Assembly (NCBI RefSeq): GCF_000725805.1
Contig: NZ_KL647135.1
Location: forward strand, 1 to 64,000
Reading direction: 5' to 3'
Length of the DNA stretch: 64,000 nt
Source: Streptomyces xanthophaeus
Lineage (GTDB): Bacteria; Actinomycetota; Actinomycetes; Streptomycetales; Streptomycetaceae
Below, piece by piece: positions 46,995-57,923 of this stretch (position 1 is its first letter; each line of letters starts with the position of its first letter). Both the position numbers and the translations under genes were made by a program. The notes beneath the pieces were generated by a model. That model had not been told where the DNA came from. It saw nothing but the letters and a program-made list of their open reading frames with translations, and did not search any database.

Positions 46995-47382
46995 GCCCGT
47001 CCCTCTCAGAGCCGGCGATGCCGATGTCACGCGATGGCCCCGAAGTCATGCCATCACGGCTGAAAATCGCACCACGCAGCCGTGCACGACGGGCGCACCC
47101 CTCAACAGTAGGACGCGAGAGGGTCCCAGGGGCAGCGGTCGGCGGCGGTTGCCCGAATGCGACCCAGCCATCCTCATCAGTACGGTATCCGCCGAACGGG
47201 TGAGTCTGGACCGGGCCCCCCTGTCACCCTTCCGATGATCCGACAGGTCACCGCCCTGCGAGAAGGCCTGTACCGGCCGTTTACCACCGGCCACCGCGCC
47301 TGGCGTGCGCCCGCCCGTACGGCCGCACGCCACGCATCCGTTCGCCCTCGACGCGCCCCGGGGACGTTCCCCCTATGGGGTA
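46995..47382. other. Intergenic 388 bp without a recognised gene
   Basis: The gap holds the end of the ligA transcript and the promoter of the GGDEF-EAL gene. A short GGGGA/TCCCC hairpin lies near 47360-47372. Open frames here are shadows or lack a ribosome site. I see no repeat or RNA gene. Confidence 0.5.
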
Positions 47383-49614
<2,232 letters not shown>

Positions 49615-50598
49615 TCACTCAGGGTTGTCGGCGAGCGACCTCGCCGCCCTGACGCAATGGGCCTGCACCGCACGGGCGTAGGCGGGCGAAGCACCCGCCA
49701 GGCCGCACGACGGGGTGACCACGACGGACTCCGCCAGAGTCCCCGGGGCCAGCCCCAGCCTGCGCCAGAGCTTCCTGACACCCATGACGCTACCGGCAGG
49801 GTCCGACAACGGGCCGTCGGTGCCGGGCACCACTCCGGTGAAGAGTTTCGTGCCGCCTTCGACGGCCTCCCCGATGGCGTCGTCCTCGCGCTCGGTGAGC
49901 AAGGAGAAATCGAACGAGACGCCCGTGGCCCCCGCCCGGCGCAGCAGGCCGAAGGGCACCTCGGGCGCGCAGGAGTGGACGACGACCTCCCCGTCGTGGA
50001 CGGCGAAGAGCTCGCGGAGGGCGCCCTCCACGACCTGGCGGTCCACGGCGCGGTAGGTGCGGTAGCCGCTGGCGGACCGGACCCGGCCCAGCAGGACGGC
50101 GGTCAGCGACGGCTCGTCGAACTGCAGCACGACCTCGGCGCCGGGGATCCGCCTGCGGACGTCGGCGAGGTGCCCGCGCAGGCCCTCGGCGAGCGATCCG
50201 GCCAGGTCGCGGCAGGCGCCGGGGTCCTGGAGCATCGCCTCGCCCCCGTGCAGCTCCAGAGCGGCGGCCAGGGTCCAGGGGCCGACCGCCTGGACCTTGA
50301 GGCGGCCGGTGTAGCCCTGGGTGAACTCCTCCAGGGCGTCCAGGTCCTCGCCCAGCCAGGACCGGGCCCGGCGCGTGTCCCGTCCGGGGCGGTCGCTGAT
50401 CCGCCAGCCGCTGGGTTCGACGTGCGCGTACATCTCGACGAGCAGCCCCAGCGAGCGCCCGATCATGTCCGCGCCGGGCCCCCGGGCGGGCAGCTCGGCG
50501 AGGTACGGGAACTCCTCGAAGGACCCGGTCACGGTCTTCGCGGCCTCGCGGGCGTCGCCGCCGGGCAGCGAGCCGATGGCGGTGGCGCCCCCGCTCAT
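49615..50598 (-). CDS. MetE-like cobalamin-independent methionine synthase C-terminal homolog
   Basis: A 327-residue protein matching the C-terminal zinc barrel of MetE. Features are TAIGSLPGGDA at the start, VQAVGPWTLAAAL, LQFDEPSLTAVLLG, VVHSCAPEVPFGLL as part of the zinc site, and VVVTPSCGLAGASPAYA near the end. The full N-terminal MetE half is absent, so it is a short archaeal/actinobacterial-type form. ATG 50598 overlaps the SDR stop as ATGA. It could transfer methyl to homocysteine from an unusual donor; that is unproven. Confidence 0.82.
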   Translation of the reverse strand: MSGGATAIGSLPGGDAREAAKTVTGSFEEFPYLAELPARGPGADMIGRSLGLLVEMYAHVEPSGWRISDRPGRDTRRARSWLGEDLDALEEFTQGYTGRLKVQAVGPWTLAAALELHGGEAMLQDPGACRDLAGSLAEGLRGHLADVRRRIPGAEVVLQFDEPSLTAVLLGRVRSASGYRTYRAVDRQVVEGALRELFAVHDGEVVVHSCAPEVPFGLLRRAGATGVSFDFSLLTEREDDAIGEAVEGGTKLFTGVVPGTDGPLSDPAGSVMGVRKLWRRLGLAPGTLAESVVVTPSCGLAGASPAYARAVQAHCVRAARSLADNPE

Positions 50599-51284
50599 CG
50601 GCCCGGCCTGACGGACAGGTCGTTGACCTCGGCGTCGCGGGGCAGGTCGACGGCCATGACGATCGTGGTCGCCACGGACTCGGGGTCGATCCAGTGGGCG
50701 GGGTCGTACTCCTTGCCCTCCTGCGAGTGCACCTTGGCCTGCATGGGGCTGGCGGTGCGGCCCGGGTAGACGGAGGTGACGCGGATGCCGTGGGGCTTCT
50801 CCTCCGCGCGCAGCGAGTCGGCGAGGGCCTTGAGCCCGTGCTTGGAGGCGGCGTACGCGCTCCACTCCGCGTGCGCGGTCAGCCCGGCGCCGGAGTTGAC
50901 GAAGACGACGGTGGCGCGCGAGGCCCGCAGCGTCGGCAGCAGCAGCCGGGTGACCTCGGCGGGGGCGATCAGGTTCACGTTGAGCTGCTGGTGCCAGGTC
51001 TTGGGGCGCAGCTCGCCCACCGGGCCGAGGTCGACGATCCCGGCGATGTGCAGCAGCGAGTCGATCTGCTCGGGGACCGGCTGCTTCGAGAACGCCCACG
51101 AGAGCCGGTCGGGGTCGGCGAGGTCGCCGACGAGGGTGCGCGCACCGGGGTAGCGCTCGACGAGCTGCCGGGCCCGCGCGGCGTCACGGGCGAGGAGCAC
51201 GAGGTCGTCGCCGCGGGCGTGCAGCCGGTTCGCGACGGCAGCGCCGATGCCGGATCCGGCACCGGTGATCAGGTGAGTAGCCAT
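50595..51284 (-). CDS. Short-chain dehydrogenase/reductase
   Basis: A 229-residue NAD(P)-dependent oxidoreductase with the classical motifs: TGAGSGIGAAVANRL (cofactor), HIAGIVDLGPV, and the catalytic Ser in FVNSGAG with YAASKHGLKALADSL (Tyr-x3-Lys). The ATG at 51284 is used; a start three codons earlier (MGPMATH) is possible. It is followed with 4-bp overlap by the MetE-like gene. Substrate unknown. Confidence 0.92.
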   Translation of the reverse strand: MATHLITGAGSGIGAAVANRLHARGDDLVLLARDAARARQLVERYPGARTLVGDLADPDRLSWAFSKQPVPEQIDSLLHIAGIVDLGPVGELRPKTWHQQLNVNLIAPAEVTRLLLPTLRASRATVVFVNSGAGLTAHAEWSAYAASKHGLKALADSLRAEEKPHGIRVTSVYPGRTASPMQAKVHSQEGKEYDPAHWIDPESVATTIVMAVDLPRDAEVNDLSVRPGR

Positions 51285-51304
51285 GGGGCCCATGCTCGCA
51301 CCCG

Positions 51305-52276
51305 TCAGCCGCCGTCGGCCGCGCGGTACGCCGCCTCGATCGCGGCGCGGGCCGTGGCGGCCTGCTCCGCCGTGACGGCGGGGGCGAAGCCCCGGCCGAC
51401 GGTGGCGTGCGGGAGCGACGCGACGAGCCGGGCCCGTACGTCGCCGCGCGGCCCGGCCCACCGCGCCAGCGCCTCGTCCCGTACCTCGGCCAGCGCGGCG
51501 GCGCGGTCGGGTGCGGGCGGGGCGAAGCGGCCGCCCGAGGCCCGGACGTGCTCGGACCAGCGGTCCTCCCAGAACTCCACGGTCCAGCCGGGCCAGAGCG
51601 CGGCGGGGGTGCGGGAGTGTGCCAGGGCCGTGTTCAGCCACCAGCCGACCCGGCGGCGCTCGGGGTCCACGTGGATCCCGGCGTCGGCGCGCAGCCGGTG
51701 GCTGCCGTGGTCGGGTGCGTCCCGGAGCCGGTCCAGCAGGGCGGGCCCCTCCTCGACGGGATGGGCGGCGATGTCGGCGAGGACGTGGCAGCGTCCGGGG
51801 CCGGAGCCCGGGCCCGGGCCGACGGTGACCACGGCCACCAGCGGGTCGGGGTCGTCGAGCTCCTCGTCCCCCGGCTCCAGCGCCGGGCCGGGGTGCACGG
51901 CGAAGGGGGGTTCCTCCTGCGGCGCGAGGCCGAGGTGGGTGCGCATCGCGCTCTGGCCGTCGTAGAGCCAGCGGACCTCCCAGCCGGGCCAGGCCCGGCG
52001 CAGCAGCTCCAGCGCGGCGGCCCGGGTGCGGTGGGAGGCGGCCGGGCCCTCCCAGGCGAAGAGCAGCAGGAGCCGCCGGTCGGGGTCGGCGAGGACGCCC
52101 GCCTCGACCATGTCGTCGGGGTACCAGCTCGCGTCGGGGGCGTGGCTGCGCAGGAACGGGAGCACCGCTTGCGGCCCGCCCAGGAGGTCGAGGTCCAGGG
52201 CGACCGCGCCGTAGGAGGAGCGGTGCAGGGTGTGGCCTCCGGGGCCGGTGAGCACGAAAGCGGCGCGGTTGCCCAT
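51305..52276 (-). CDS. Hypothetical protein
   Basis: A 323-residue protein with no named domain I recognise. It is rich in Trp, Arg and Pro (WEVRWLYDGQSAMRTHLG, WPGWTVEFWEDRWSEH) and appears soluble, with no signal or membrane segment. The conserved look of the N-terminus (AAFVLTGPGGHTLHRSSYGAVALDLDLL) suggests a real gene. It lies between the DUF1330 gene (gap of 3 bp) and the SDR gene (gap of 20 bp) on the same strand, likely one operon. Confidence 0.7.
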   Translation of the reverse strand: MGNRAAFVLTGPGGHTLHRSSYGAVALDLDLLGGPQAVLPFLRSHAPDASWYPDDMVEAGVLADPDRRLLLLFAWEGPAASHRTRAAALELLRRAWPGWEVRWLYDGQSAMRTHLGLAPQEEPPFAVHPGPALEPGDEELDDPDPLVAVVTVGPGPGSGPGRCHVLADIAAHPVEEGPALLDRLRDAPDHGSHRLRADAGIHVDPERRRVGWWLNTALAHSRTPAALWPGWTVEFWEDRWSEHVRASGGRFAPPAPDRAAALAEVRDEALARWAGPRGDVRARLVASLPHATVGRGFAPAVTAEQAATARAAIEAAYRAADGG

Positions 52277-52279
52277 CGG

Positions 52280-52624
52280 TCAGAGCCCGGCGGCGGCGCG
52301 CAGGTGCGCGGCGGTCTTGCGGGCGTCGTAGTCGGCGGGGACGCCCTCGACGAGGACGAGCGTGCCCGCGATGTGGTCGGTGCGCAGGGGCAGGAGCTCC
52401 TGGTAGGCGGGCGAGGCGTACCAGGCGCGGGCCCGCTCGATGTCGGCGAAGCCGACCATGACGACGGTGCCGGGGAAGGGACCTTCCAGGACCTCGACCT
52501 CGGCGCCGTGGACGAGGAAGCGGCCGCCGAAGGGCTCCAGGGTCGCCTGGATCTCCTCGATGTAGCGCAGGACGTCCTCGTTCATGGTCTCGGGCCGTAT
52601 GTGGGCGATGGCGTACGCGGTCAT
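52280..52624 (-). CDS. DUF1330 family protein
   Basis: A 114-residue ferredoxin-like alpha/beta barrel protein. Start AYAIAHIRPETMNEDVLRYIE, then FGGRFLVHGAEVEVLEG and VMVGFADIERARAWYASPAYQEL. The last string is the family signature. DUF1330 proteins are dimeric and related to antibiotic biosynthesis monooxygenase folds, but the role is unknown. The ATG at 52624 is used. Confidence 0.88.
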   Translation of the reverse strand: MTAYAIAHIRPETMNEDVLRYIEEIQATLEPFGGRFLVHGAEVEVLEGPFPGTVVMVGFADIERARAWYASPAYQELLPLRTDHIAGTLVLVEGVPADYDARKTAAHLRAAAGL

Positions 52625-52714
52625 GACGGTCACTCCCCTGTCAACCGGCCCGGTGTCCCGGGCTCTTGATCCCATCCTGCCCGAGCGGCCGGTGCCGGAC
52701 GATGACCCCGGAGG

Positions 52715-53719
52715 TCATGCCGGGGCGGGGACGGCGGCCGGGACGCCGGCGGGGGCCGCGGCGTGCGGCTGGAAGGTGCGGCGGTAGGCGATCGGGGAGA
52801 TGCCGAGGGACGTGCGCATGTGCTGGCGCAGGGAGTTGGCGGAGCCGAAGCCGGCCCGGTGGGCGACCAGGTCGACGGGGAGGTCGCTGGACTCCAGCAA
52901 CTGGCGGGCGATCTCCAGGCGTTGGACGGTCAGCCACTGGACCGGGGTCATGCCGACCTCGTCGCGGAAGCGTCGGGTGAAGGTGCGCAGGCTCATCCGG
53001 GCGTGGGCGGCGAGCTCGGCGAGCGCGATCGGCTCGCCGAGGCGCTCCAGGGCCCAGGCGCGGGTGGCGGTGGTGGTCGCGACGGTGGGCTCGGGCACGG
53101 GCCGGTCGATGTACTGGGCCTGGCCGCCGTCGCGCCAGGGCGGCACGACGCACAGCCGGGCGGCGCGGTTGGCCACGGCCGTGCCGTGGTCCTGGCGGAT
53201 CATGTACAGGCAGAGGTCGACGCCCGCGGCCACGCCCGCCGAGGTGAGGATGTCCCCGTCGTCGACGAAGAGGACCTCCTCGTCGAGCCGCACGCGCGGG
53301 AAGCCGCGCTGGAACTCCGGCGCGTGCAGCCAGTGCGTGGTGGCGGGGCGGCCGTCGAGCAGCCCGGCGGCGGCGAGGACGTAGGAGCCGGTGCACAGGG
53401 ACACCAGCCGGGTGCCGGGCCTGATCGCGGCGAGGGCGTCGGCCAGCGCCTGCGGCAGGGGTGCGCCCTGCGCGAGCTCGTCCATGGAGTGCGTGGGCGT
53501 GATGATCACGGTGTCGGCGGCGGCGAGGGCCTCGGGGCCGGCCGAGACGCCGACGGTGAAGCCCGCGTCGCTGGCCACGGGCTGCCCGTCGGCGGTGCAG
53601 ACGGTCAGCTCGTAGAGCGGGTTCCCGGCGTCGTCCAGGGCGTTGCCGAAGACCCGGGAGGGGATCCCCAGCTCGAACGGGGGGACGCCTTCGAGTGCGA
53701 GTACGGCGATCCGGTGCAT
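52715..53719 (-). CDS. GlxA family AraC-type regulator
   Basis: A 334-residue regulator. Residues 1-180 form a DJ-1/PfpI domain (IAVLALEGVPPFELGIPSRV, with Cys in LVSLCTGSYVLAAAGLLDGR and ATTHW). Residues about 215-315 form two AraC HTH motifs (ELAAHARMSLRTFTRRF, LVAHRAGFGSANSLRQHM). ATG 53719 was preferred; an earlier ATG gives MCQDLAMHR. It is divergent from the quinone reductase, with a palindrome in between that could be its site. Confidence 0.92.
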   Translation of the reverse strand: MHRIAVLALEGVPPFELGIPSRVFGNALDDAGNPLYELTVCTADGQPVASDAGFTVGVSAGPEALAAADTVIITPTHSMDELAQGAPLPQALADALAAIRPGTRLVSLCTGSYVLAAAGLLDGRPATTHWLHAPEFQRGFPRVRLDEEVLFVDDGDILTSAGVAAGVDLCLYMIRQDHGTAVANRAARLCVVPPWRDGGQAQYIDRPVPEPTVATTTATRAWALERLGEPIALAELAAHARMSLRTFTRRFRDEVGMTPVQWLTVQRLEIARQLLESSDLPVDLVAHRAGFGSANSLRQHMRTSLGISPIAYRRTFQPHAAAPAGVPAAVPAPA

Positions 53720-53739
53720 GGCCAAATCCTGACACATGG

Positions 53740-53753
53740 TGGCCGTACGGCCA
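53740..53753. promoter_or_regulatory. 14-bp palindrome between divergent genes
   Basis: TGGCCGTACGGCCA is a perfect palindrome in the 114-bp gap between the GlxA-type regulator and the oxidoreductase, about 20 bp from the regulator start. Confidence 0.45.
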
Positions 53754-53833
53754 ACACCATGCGGGGCGGCGGGCGGCCAAGCTGGAGTCATCGGCCGGGG
53801 AAACCGGCACGAAAATGAACCAAGGAGACATTC

Positions 53834-54757
53834 ATGCGCGCCGTCGTCGTGAGCAAGTGGGGCGGACCCGAGGTCCTCGTCGAGACGGACGTCGAACGTC
53901 CGGAGCCCGGCATGGGCGAGGTCCTCGTCCGGGTCCGCGCGGCCGGGGTGAACCCGGTGGACTGGAAGACCCGGGAGAGCGGCGCCCTCATCCCCTGGGG
54001 CCCGGTACCGGCGGTCGGCTGGGACGTGTCGGGCACCGTCGAGGCCGTCGGACCGGGCGTGACCCTGTACCGGGCCGGCGACGAGGTGTACGGGATGCCC
54101 CGCTTCCCGCAGCAGGCCGGGGCGTACGCCGAGTACGTGACCGCCCCCGCCCGGCACTTCGCCCGCAAGCCCGCCTCGCTGGACCACGTACAGGCGGCCG
54201 CGCTGCCGCTGGCGGCGCTGACCGCCTGGCAGGCCCTGGTGGACACGGCCGCCGTGTCGGCCGGACAGCGCGTGCTGGTGCACGCGGCGGCCGGCGGCGT
54301 CGGCCACCTGGCCGTGCAGATCGCGAAGGCGCGCGGCGCGTACGTGATCGGCACCGCGAGCGCCGCCAAGCACGACCTGCTGCGCGAGCTGGGCGCCGAC
54401 GAGGTGATCGACTACCGCACGACGGACTTCGAGGACGTCGTCTCGGACGTGGACGTCGTGCTCGACGCGATCGGCGGGGACTACGGGCAGCGCTCGCTGA
54501 AGGTGCTGAAGCCCGGCGGCCACCTGGTGACCCTGCCCGGCCCGGACGGGATCCCGGCCGACACGCGGGGCGTGCACGCGGCCTGGGTCCTGGTGGAGCC
54601 GGACCTGGCGGGCCTCCAGGAGATCGCGGCCCTCGTCGAGCAGGGCCTGCTGAAGCCGCTCGTCGACACGGTGCTGCCGCTGGAGCAGGCCGCGAAGGCC
54701 CACGAGATCGGCGAGCAGGGCCGCACCACCGGCAAGATCGTCCTGACCGTCGCCTGA
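53834..54757 (+). CDS. NADP-dependent quinone oxidoreductase-like protein
   Basis: A 307-residue zinc-free MDR enzyme. N-terminal GroES-like fold with AAGVNPVDWKTRESG, then the cofactor motif VHAAAGGVGHLAVQIAKARGA, and SDVDVVLDAIGGDYGQRSL. This type reduces quinones by two electrons with NADPH. ATG 53834 follows AAGGAGA. It is convergent with mnmA with only 6 bp between stops. Its divergent GlxA-type neighbour probably controls it. Confidence 0.92.
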   Translation: MRAVVVSKWGGPEVLVETDVERPEPGMGEVLVRVRAAGVNPVDWKTRESGALIPWGPVPAVGWDVSGTVEAVGPGVTLYRAGDEVYGMPRFPQQAGAYAEYVTAPARHFARKPASLDHVQAAALPLAALTAWQALVDTAAVSAGQRVLVHAAAGGVGHLAVQIAKARGAYVIGTASAAKHDLLRELGADEVIDYRTTDFEDVVSDVDVVLDAIGGDYGQRSLKVLKPGGHLVTLPGPDGIPADTRGVHAAWVLVEPDLAGLQEIAALVEQGLLKPLVDTVLPLEQAAKAHEIGEQGRTTGKIVLTVA

Positions 54758-54763
54758 GTCGGT

Positions 54764-55900
54764 CTAGGCGGACGCGGTGGCCGCGGCCCGGGTGGTCGTG
54801 GCGATGGTGGCGGAGCCGACCACGCGCGTGCCGTCGTAGAGGACAATCGCCTGGCCGGGGGCCACGCCGCGGACCGGTTCGGTGAAGGTGACGCGCAGCT
54901 CGCCGTCCACGAGCTCGGCGAAGACCTCGGTCTCGCCGCCGTGGGCGCGCAGCTGCGCGGTGTAGGTGCCCGGGGCGGCGGCCGTCGATCCGCACCAGCG
55001 GGGGCGGATCGCGGTGAGGGCCGTGACGTCGAGGGCCTCGACGGGGCCGACGGTGACGGTGTTGTTCACCGGGGAGATGTCGAGCACGTAGCGCGGCTTG
55101 CCGTCGGCGGCGGGGTGGCCGATGCGCAGGCCCTTGCGCTGGCCGATGGTGAAGCCGAAGGCGCCCTCGTGGGTGCCGACCTTCTCACCGGTCTCGTCGA
55201 CGATGTCGCCCTCGGCCTTGCCGAGGCGGTTCGCGAGGAAGCCCTGGGTGTCGCCGTCGGCGATGAAGCAGATGTCGTGGCTGTCGGGCTTCTTGGCGAC
55301 GGCCAGGCCGCGCTCCTCGGCCTCGGCGCGGATCTCTTCCTTGGTGGTGAGGGTGTCGCCGAGCGGGAAGAGGGCGTGGGCGAGCTGCTTCTCGTCGAGG
55401 ACGCCGAGGACGTACGACTGGTCCTTGGCCATGTCGGAGGCGCGGTGCAGCTCGCGGGTGCCGTCCTCGTTCAGGACGACGGTGGCGTAGTGGCCGGTGC
55501 ACACGGCGTCGAAGCCCAGCGCGAGCGCCTTGTCCAGCAGCGCCGCGAACTTGATCTTCTCGTTGCAGCGCAGGCACGGGTTGGGGGTGCGGCCGGCCTC
55601 GTACTCGGAGATGAAGTCCTCCACGACGTCCTCGCGGAAGCGCTCGGCGAGGTCCCAGACGTAGAAGGGGATGCCGATGACGTCGGCGGCGCGGCGGGCG
55701 TCGCGGGAGTCCTCGATGGTGCAGCAGCCGCGGGCACCGGTCCGGAAGGACTGCGGGTTCGCGGAGAGCGCGAGGTGGACGCCGGTCACGTCGTGCCCGG
55801 CTTCTACGGCGCGGGCGGCGGCGACGGCGGAGTCCACTCCGCCGGACATGGCGGCCAGGACGCGAAGGGGGCGGGCGGTGCGCGGCAGGTTCTCAGTCAT
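54764..55900 (-). CDS. mnmA: tRNA 2-thiouridine(34) synthase
   Basis: A 378-residue ATP-dependent enzyme that puts sulfur on wobble uridine of tRNAs for Lys, Glu and Gln. The PP-loop is SGGVDS at residues 19-24. Catalytic C112 ([12 protein letters not shown]) and second C211 ([12 protein letters not shown]) are both present. An extra Cys pair GCC at 59-60 is also visible. The C-terminal beta-barrel follows from about residue 290. The cysteine desulfurase at 56665 is a likely sulfur source; the amidase lies between them on the other strand. Confidence 0.96.
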   Translation of the reverse strand: MTENLPRTARPLRVLAAMSGGVDSAVAAARAVEAGHDVTGVHLALSANPQSFRTGARGCCTIEDSRDARRAADVIGIPFYVWDLAERFREDVVEDFISEYEAGRTPNPCLRCNEKIKFAALLDKALALGFDAVCTGHYATVVLNEDGTRELHRASDMAKDQSYVLGVLDEKQLAHALFPLGDTLTTKEEIRAEAEERGLAVAKKPDSHDICFIADGDTQGFLANRLGKAEGDIVDETGEKVGTHEGAFGFTIGQRKGLRIGHPAADGKPRYVLDISPVNNTVTVGPVEALDVTALTAIRPRWCGSTAAAPGTYTAQLRAHGGETEVFAELVDGELRVTFTEPVRGVAPGQAIVLYDGTRVVGSATIATTTRAAATASA

Positions 55901-55969
55901 AGCACCGTCCAGAGTACGGGGAACCGCGCGGGGTCACAGCGCGTTATCGGGGTACGGGGGGTGGATCAC

Positions 55970-56626
55970 ATGGGGACCGAAGGCGAGAAGGCCGGGTCGA
56001 AACGCGGCAGGACCCGCAGGGCGGTGCTGTTCGGAGGGCTCGGGATACTCACGGTGACGGCCGTCGTCGGCCGGGACGAGATCAGACGGGGCTGGTGGCT
56101 GCTGCCGGGGGTGGCCAAGCCGCGCAAGGAGGGCGAGCTCGACCACGCGGGCGCGAACTGGACCGCGGCCTCGCCGGCGAACTGGCGGCTGGCGGACCGG
56201 CCGGACGACTACCGGGTGGACCGGATCGTCGTGCATGTCACACAGGGCGGCTTCGCATCGTCCGTGGACGCGTTCAAGAACCCCTGGCACAAGGCGTCGG
56301 CGCACTACATAGTGCGCCAGGACGGCCACATCGAGCAGATGGTGCGCGAGCTCGATGTCGCCTTCCACGCGGGCAACCGCAAGATGAACGAGCGGAGCAT
56401 CGGCATCGAGCACGTGGGCTTCGTGGACCGTCCGAAGGACTTCACGGACGCCCTGTACGCGGCCTCGGCGCGGCTGGCGGCCGATGTCTGCCGCCGGTAC
56501 GGCATACCCGTGGACCGCACCCACATCGTGGGGCACTCGGAGGTCCCCGGCGCCGACCACACGGACCCGGGCCGCCACTGGGACTGGGACCGCTACCTGC
56601 GCCTCGTCCGCGAGGCACTGGGCTAG
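55970..56626 (+). CDS. N-acetylmuramoyl-L-alanine amidase (amidase_2/PGRP type)
   Basis: A 218-residue exported zinc amidase that cuts the bond between MurNAc and L-Ala in peptidoglycan. The N-terminal RGRTRRAVLFGGLGILTVTAVVG is a Tat-like or membrane-anchoring segment. The catalytic domain has zinc ligands in VVHVTQGG, IVGHSEVPGADHTDPG, with HYIVRQDGHIEQMVRELDVAFHAGN and SIGIEHVGF as core motifs. ATG 55970 was chosen because GGGTGG lies upstream; GTG 55961 is possible. Confidence 0.92.
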   Translation: MGTEGEKAGSKRGRTRRAVLFGGLGILTVTAVVGRDEIRRGWWLLPGVAKPRKEGELDHAGANWTAASPANWRLADRPDDYRVDRIVVHVTQGGFASSVDAFKNPWHKASAHYIVRQDGHIEQMVRELDVAFHAGNRKMNERSIGIEHVGFVDRPKDFTDALYAASARLAADVCRRYGIPVDRTHIVGHSEVPGADHTDPGRHWDWDRYLRLVREALG

Positions 56627-56635
56627 CCCAGTGCC
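56614..56635. terminator. Short palindromic terminator spanning the amidase stop
   Basis: GGCACTGGGC and its exact complement flank TA at the centre; the amidase TAG stop lies in the middle. It may serve both the amidase and the convergent cysteine desulfurase. Confidence 0.6.
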
Positions 56636-56664
56636 GTCCCGTCCCGTCCTGTGTCGGCTGCGGC

Positions 56665-57828
56665 CTAGCTGAGTCCGGCCGTGCGGGCGCGTTCCACGGC
56701 CGGGCCGATGGCTGCGGCGAGCGCCGCCACGTCCTCCTTGGTGGAGGTGTGGCCGAGGGAGAAGCGCAGGGTGCCGCGGGCCAGCTGCGGGTCGGTGCCG
56801 GTGGCGAGCAGGACGTGGCTGGGCTGGGCGACGCCCGCGGTGCAGGCCGATCCGGTGGAGCACTCGATGCCCTGGGCGTCGAGCAGGAGCAGCAGGGAGT
56901 CGCCCTCGCAGCCGGGGAAGCTGAAGTGGGCGTTGGCGGGGAGCCGGTCGTCCGGGTCGCCGCCGAGGACGGCGTCGGGCACGGCCGCGCGGACGGCGGC
57001 GATCAGCTCGTCCCGCAGGCCCCCGATCTCCGCGGCGAACCGCTCCCGCCGCTCGGCGGCGAGGACGGCGGCCACCGCGAAGGCGGCGATGGCCGGCACG
57101 TCGAGGGTCCCGGAGCGGACGTGCCGCTCCTGGCCGCCGCCGTGCAGGACGGGTACGGGGGTCTGGTCGCGGCCCAGGAGCAGGGCGCCGATGCCGTAGG
57201 GGCCGCCGATCTTGTGGCTGCTGACGGTCATGGCGGCGAGGCCGCTGTCACCGAAGTGCACGTCGAGCTGGCCGAAGGCCTGGACGGCGTCGGAGTGCAG
57301 CGGGATGCCGTACTCGCGGGCGACGGCGGCCAGTTCGCGGACCGGCATGACGGTGCCGATCTCGTTGTTGGCCCACATGACGGTGGCCAGGGCCACGTTC
57401 GCGGGGTCGCGTTCGACCGCTTCCCGGAACGCCTCGGGGTGCACGCGTCCGTAGCGGTCCACGGGCAGGTACTCGACCTGCGCGCCCTCGTGCTCGGCCA
57501 GCCAGTGGACGGCGTCGAGGACGGCGTGGTGTTCCACGGGACCGGCGAGGACCCGGGTCCGGGCGGGATCGGCGTCCCGGCGGGCCCAGTAGAGGCCCTT
57601 GACGGCGAGGTTGTCGGCCTCCGTGCCGCCGGCGGTGAAGACCACCTCGCTCGGGCGGGCACCGATCGCCTCGGCGAAGGCCTCGCGGGCCTCCTCGACG
57701 GTACGGCGGGCGCGGCGGCCGGCAGCGTGCAGGGAGGACGCGTTTCCCGTGGCGGCGAACTGCGCGGTCATCGCCGCAGCGGCCTCCGGCAGCATCGGCG
57801 TCGTGGCGGCGTGGTCGAGGTAGGCCAT
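56665..57828 (-). CDS. Cysteine desulfurase (NifS/IscS class)
   Basis: A 387-residue PLP enzyme that removes sulfur from cysteine as a protein persulfide. The PLP lysine is K206 in [12 protein letters not shown], and the catalytic Cys is C329 in [20 protein letters not shown] and [10 protein letters not shown] are also conserved. ATG 57828 gives the typical [12 protein letters not shown]. It probably feeds MnmA, coded after it on the same strand. A wider role in Fe-S cluster assembly is possible. Confidence 0.95.
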   Translation of the reverse strand: MAYLDHAATTPMLPEAAAAMTAQFAATGNASSLHAAGRRARRTVEEAREAFAEAIGARPSEVVFTAGGTEADNLAVKGLYWARRDADPARTRVLAGPVEHHAVLDAVHWLAEHEGAQVEYLPVDRYGRVHPEAFREAVERDPANVALATVMWANNEIGTVMPVRELAAVAREYGIPLHSDAVQAFGQLDVHFGDSGLAAMTVSSHKIGGPYGIGALLLGRDQTPVPVLHGGGQERHVRSGTLDVPAIAAFAVAAVLAAERRERFAAEIGGLRDELIAAVRAAVPDAVLGGDPDDRLPANAHFSFPGCEGDSLLLLLDAQGIECSTGSACTAGVAQPSHVLLATGTDPQLARGTLRFSLGHTSTKEDVAALAAAIGPAVERARTAGLS

Positions 57829-57923
57829 GATCCCCCGATTCTACGAGTCCGCCGGGCGGCGGATACCCGCGGTGGTCCGGATTCCTCCGGAGCCGCGGGG
57901 CCCGCGCCGCCCGGCGGAGCCGT

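Noticed and set aside
47046..47333. A 95-codon frame in the ligA-rmdB gap
   Set aside because: No ribosome site and an unlikely amino acid mix; it looks like a chance frame in GC-rich DNA.
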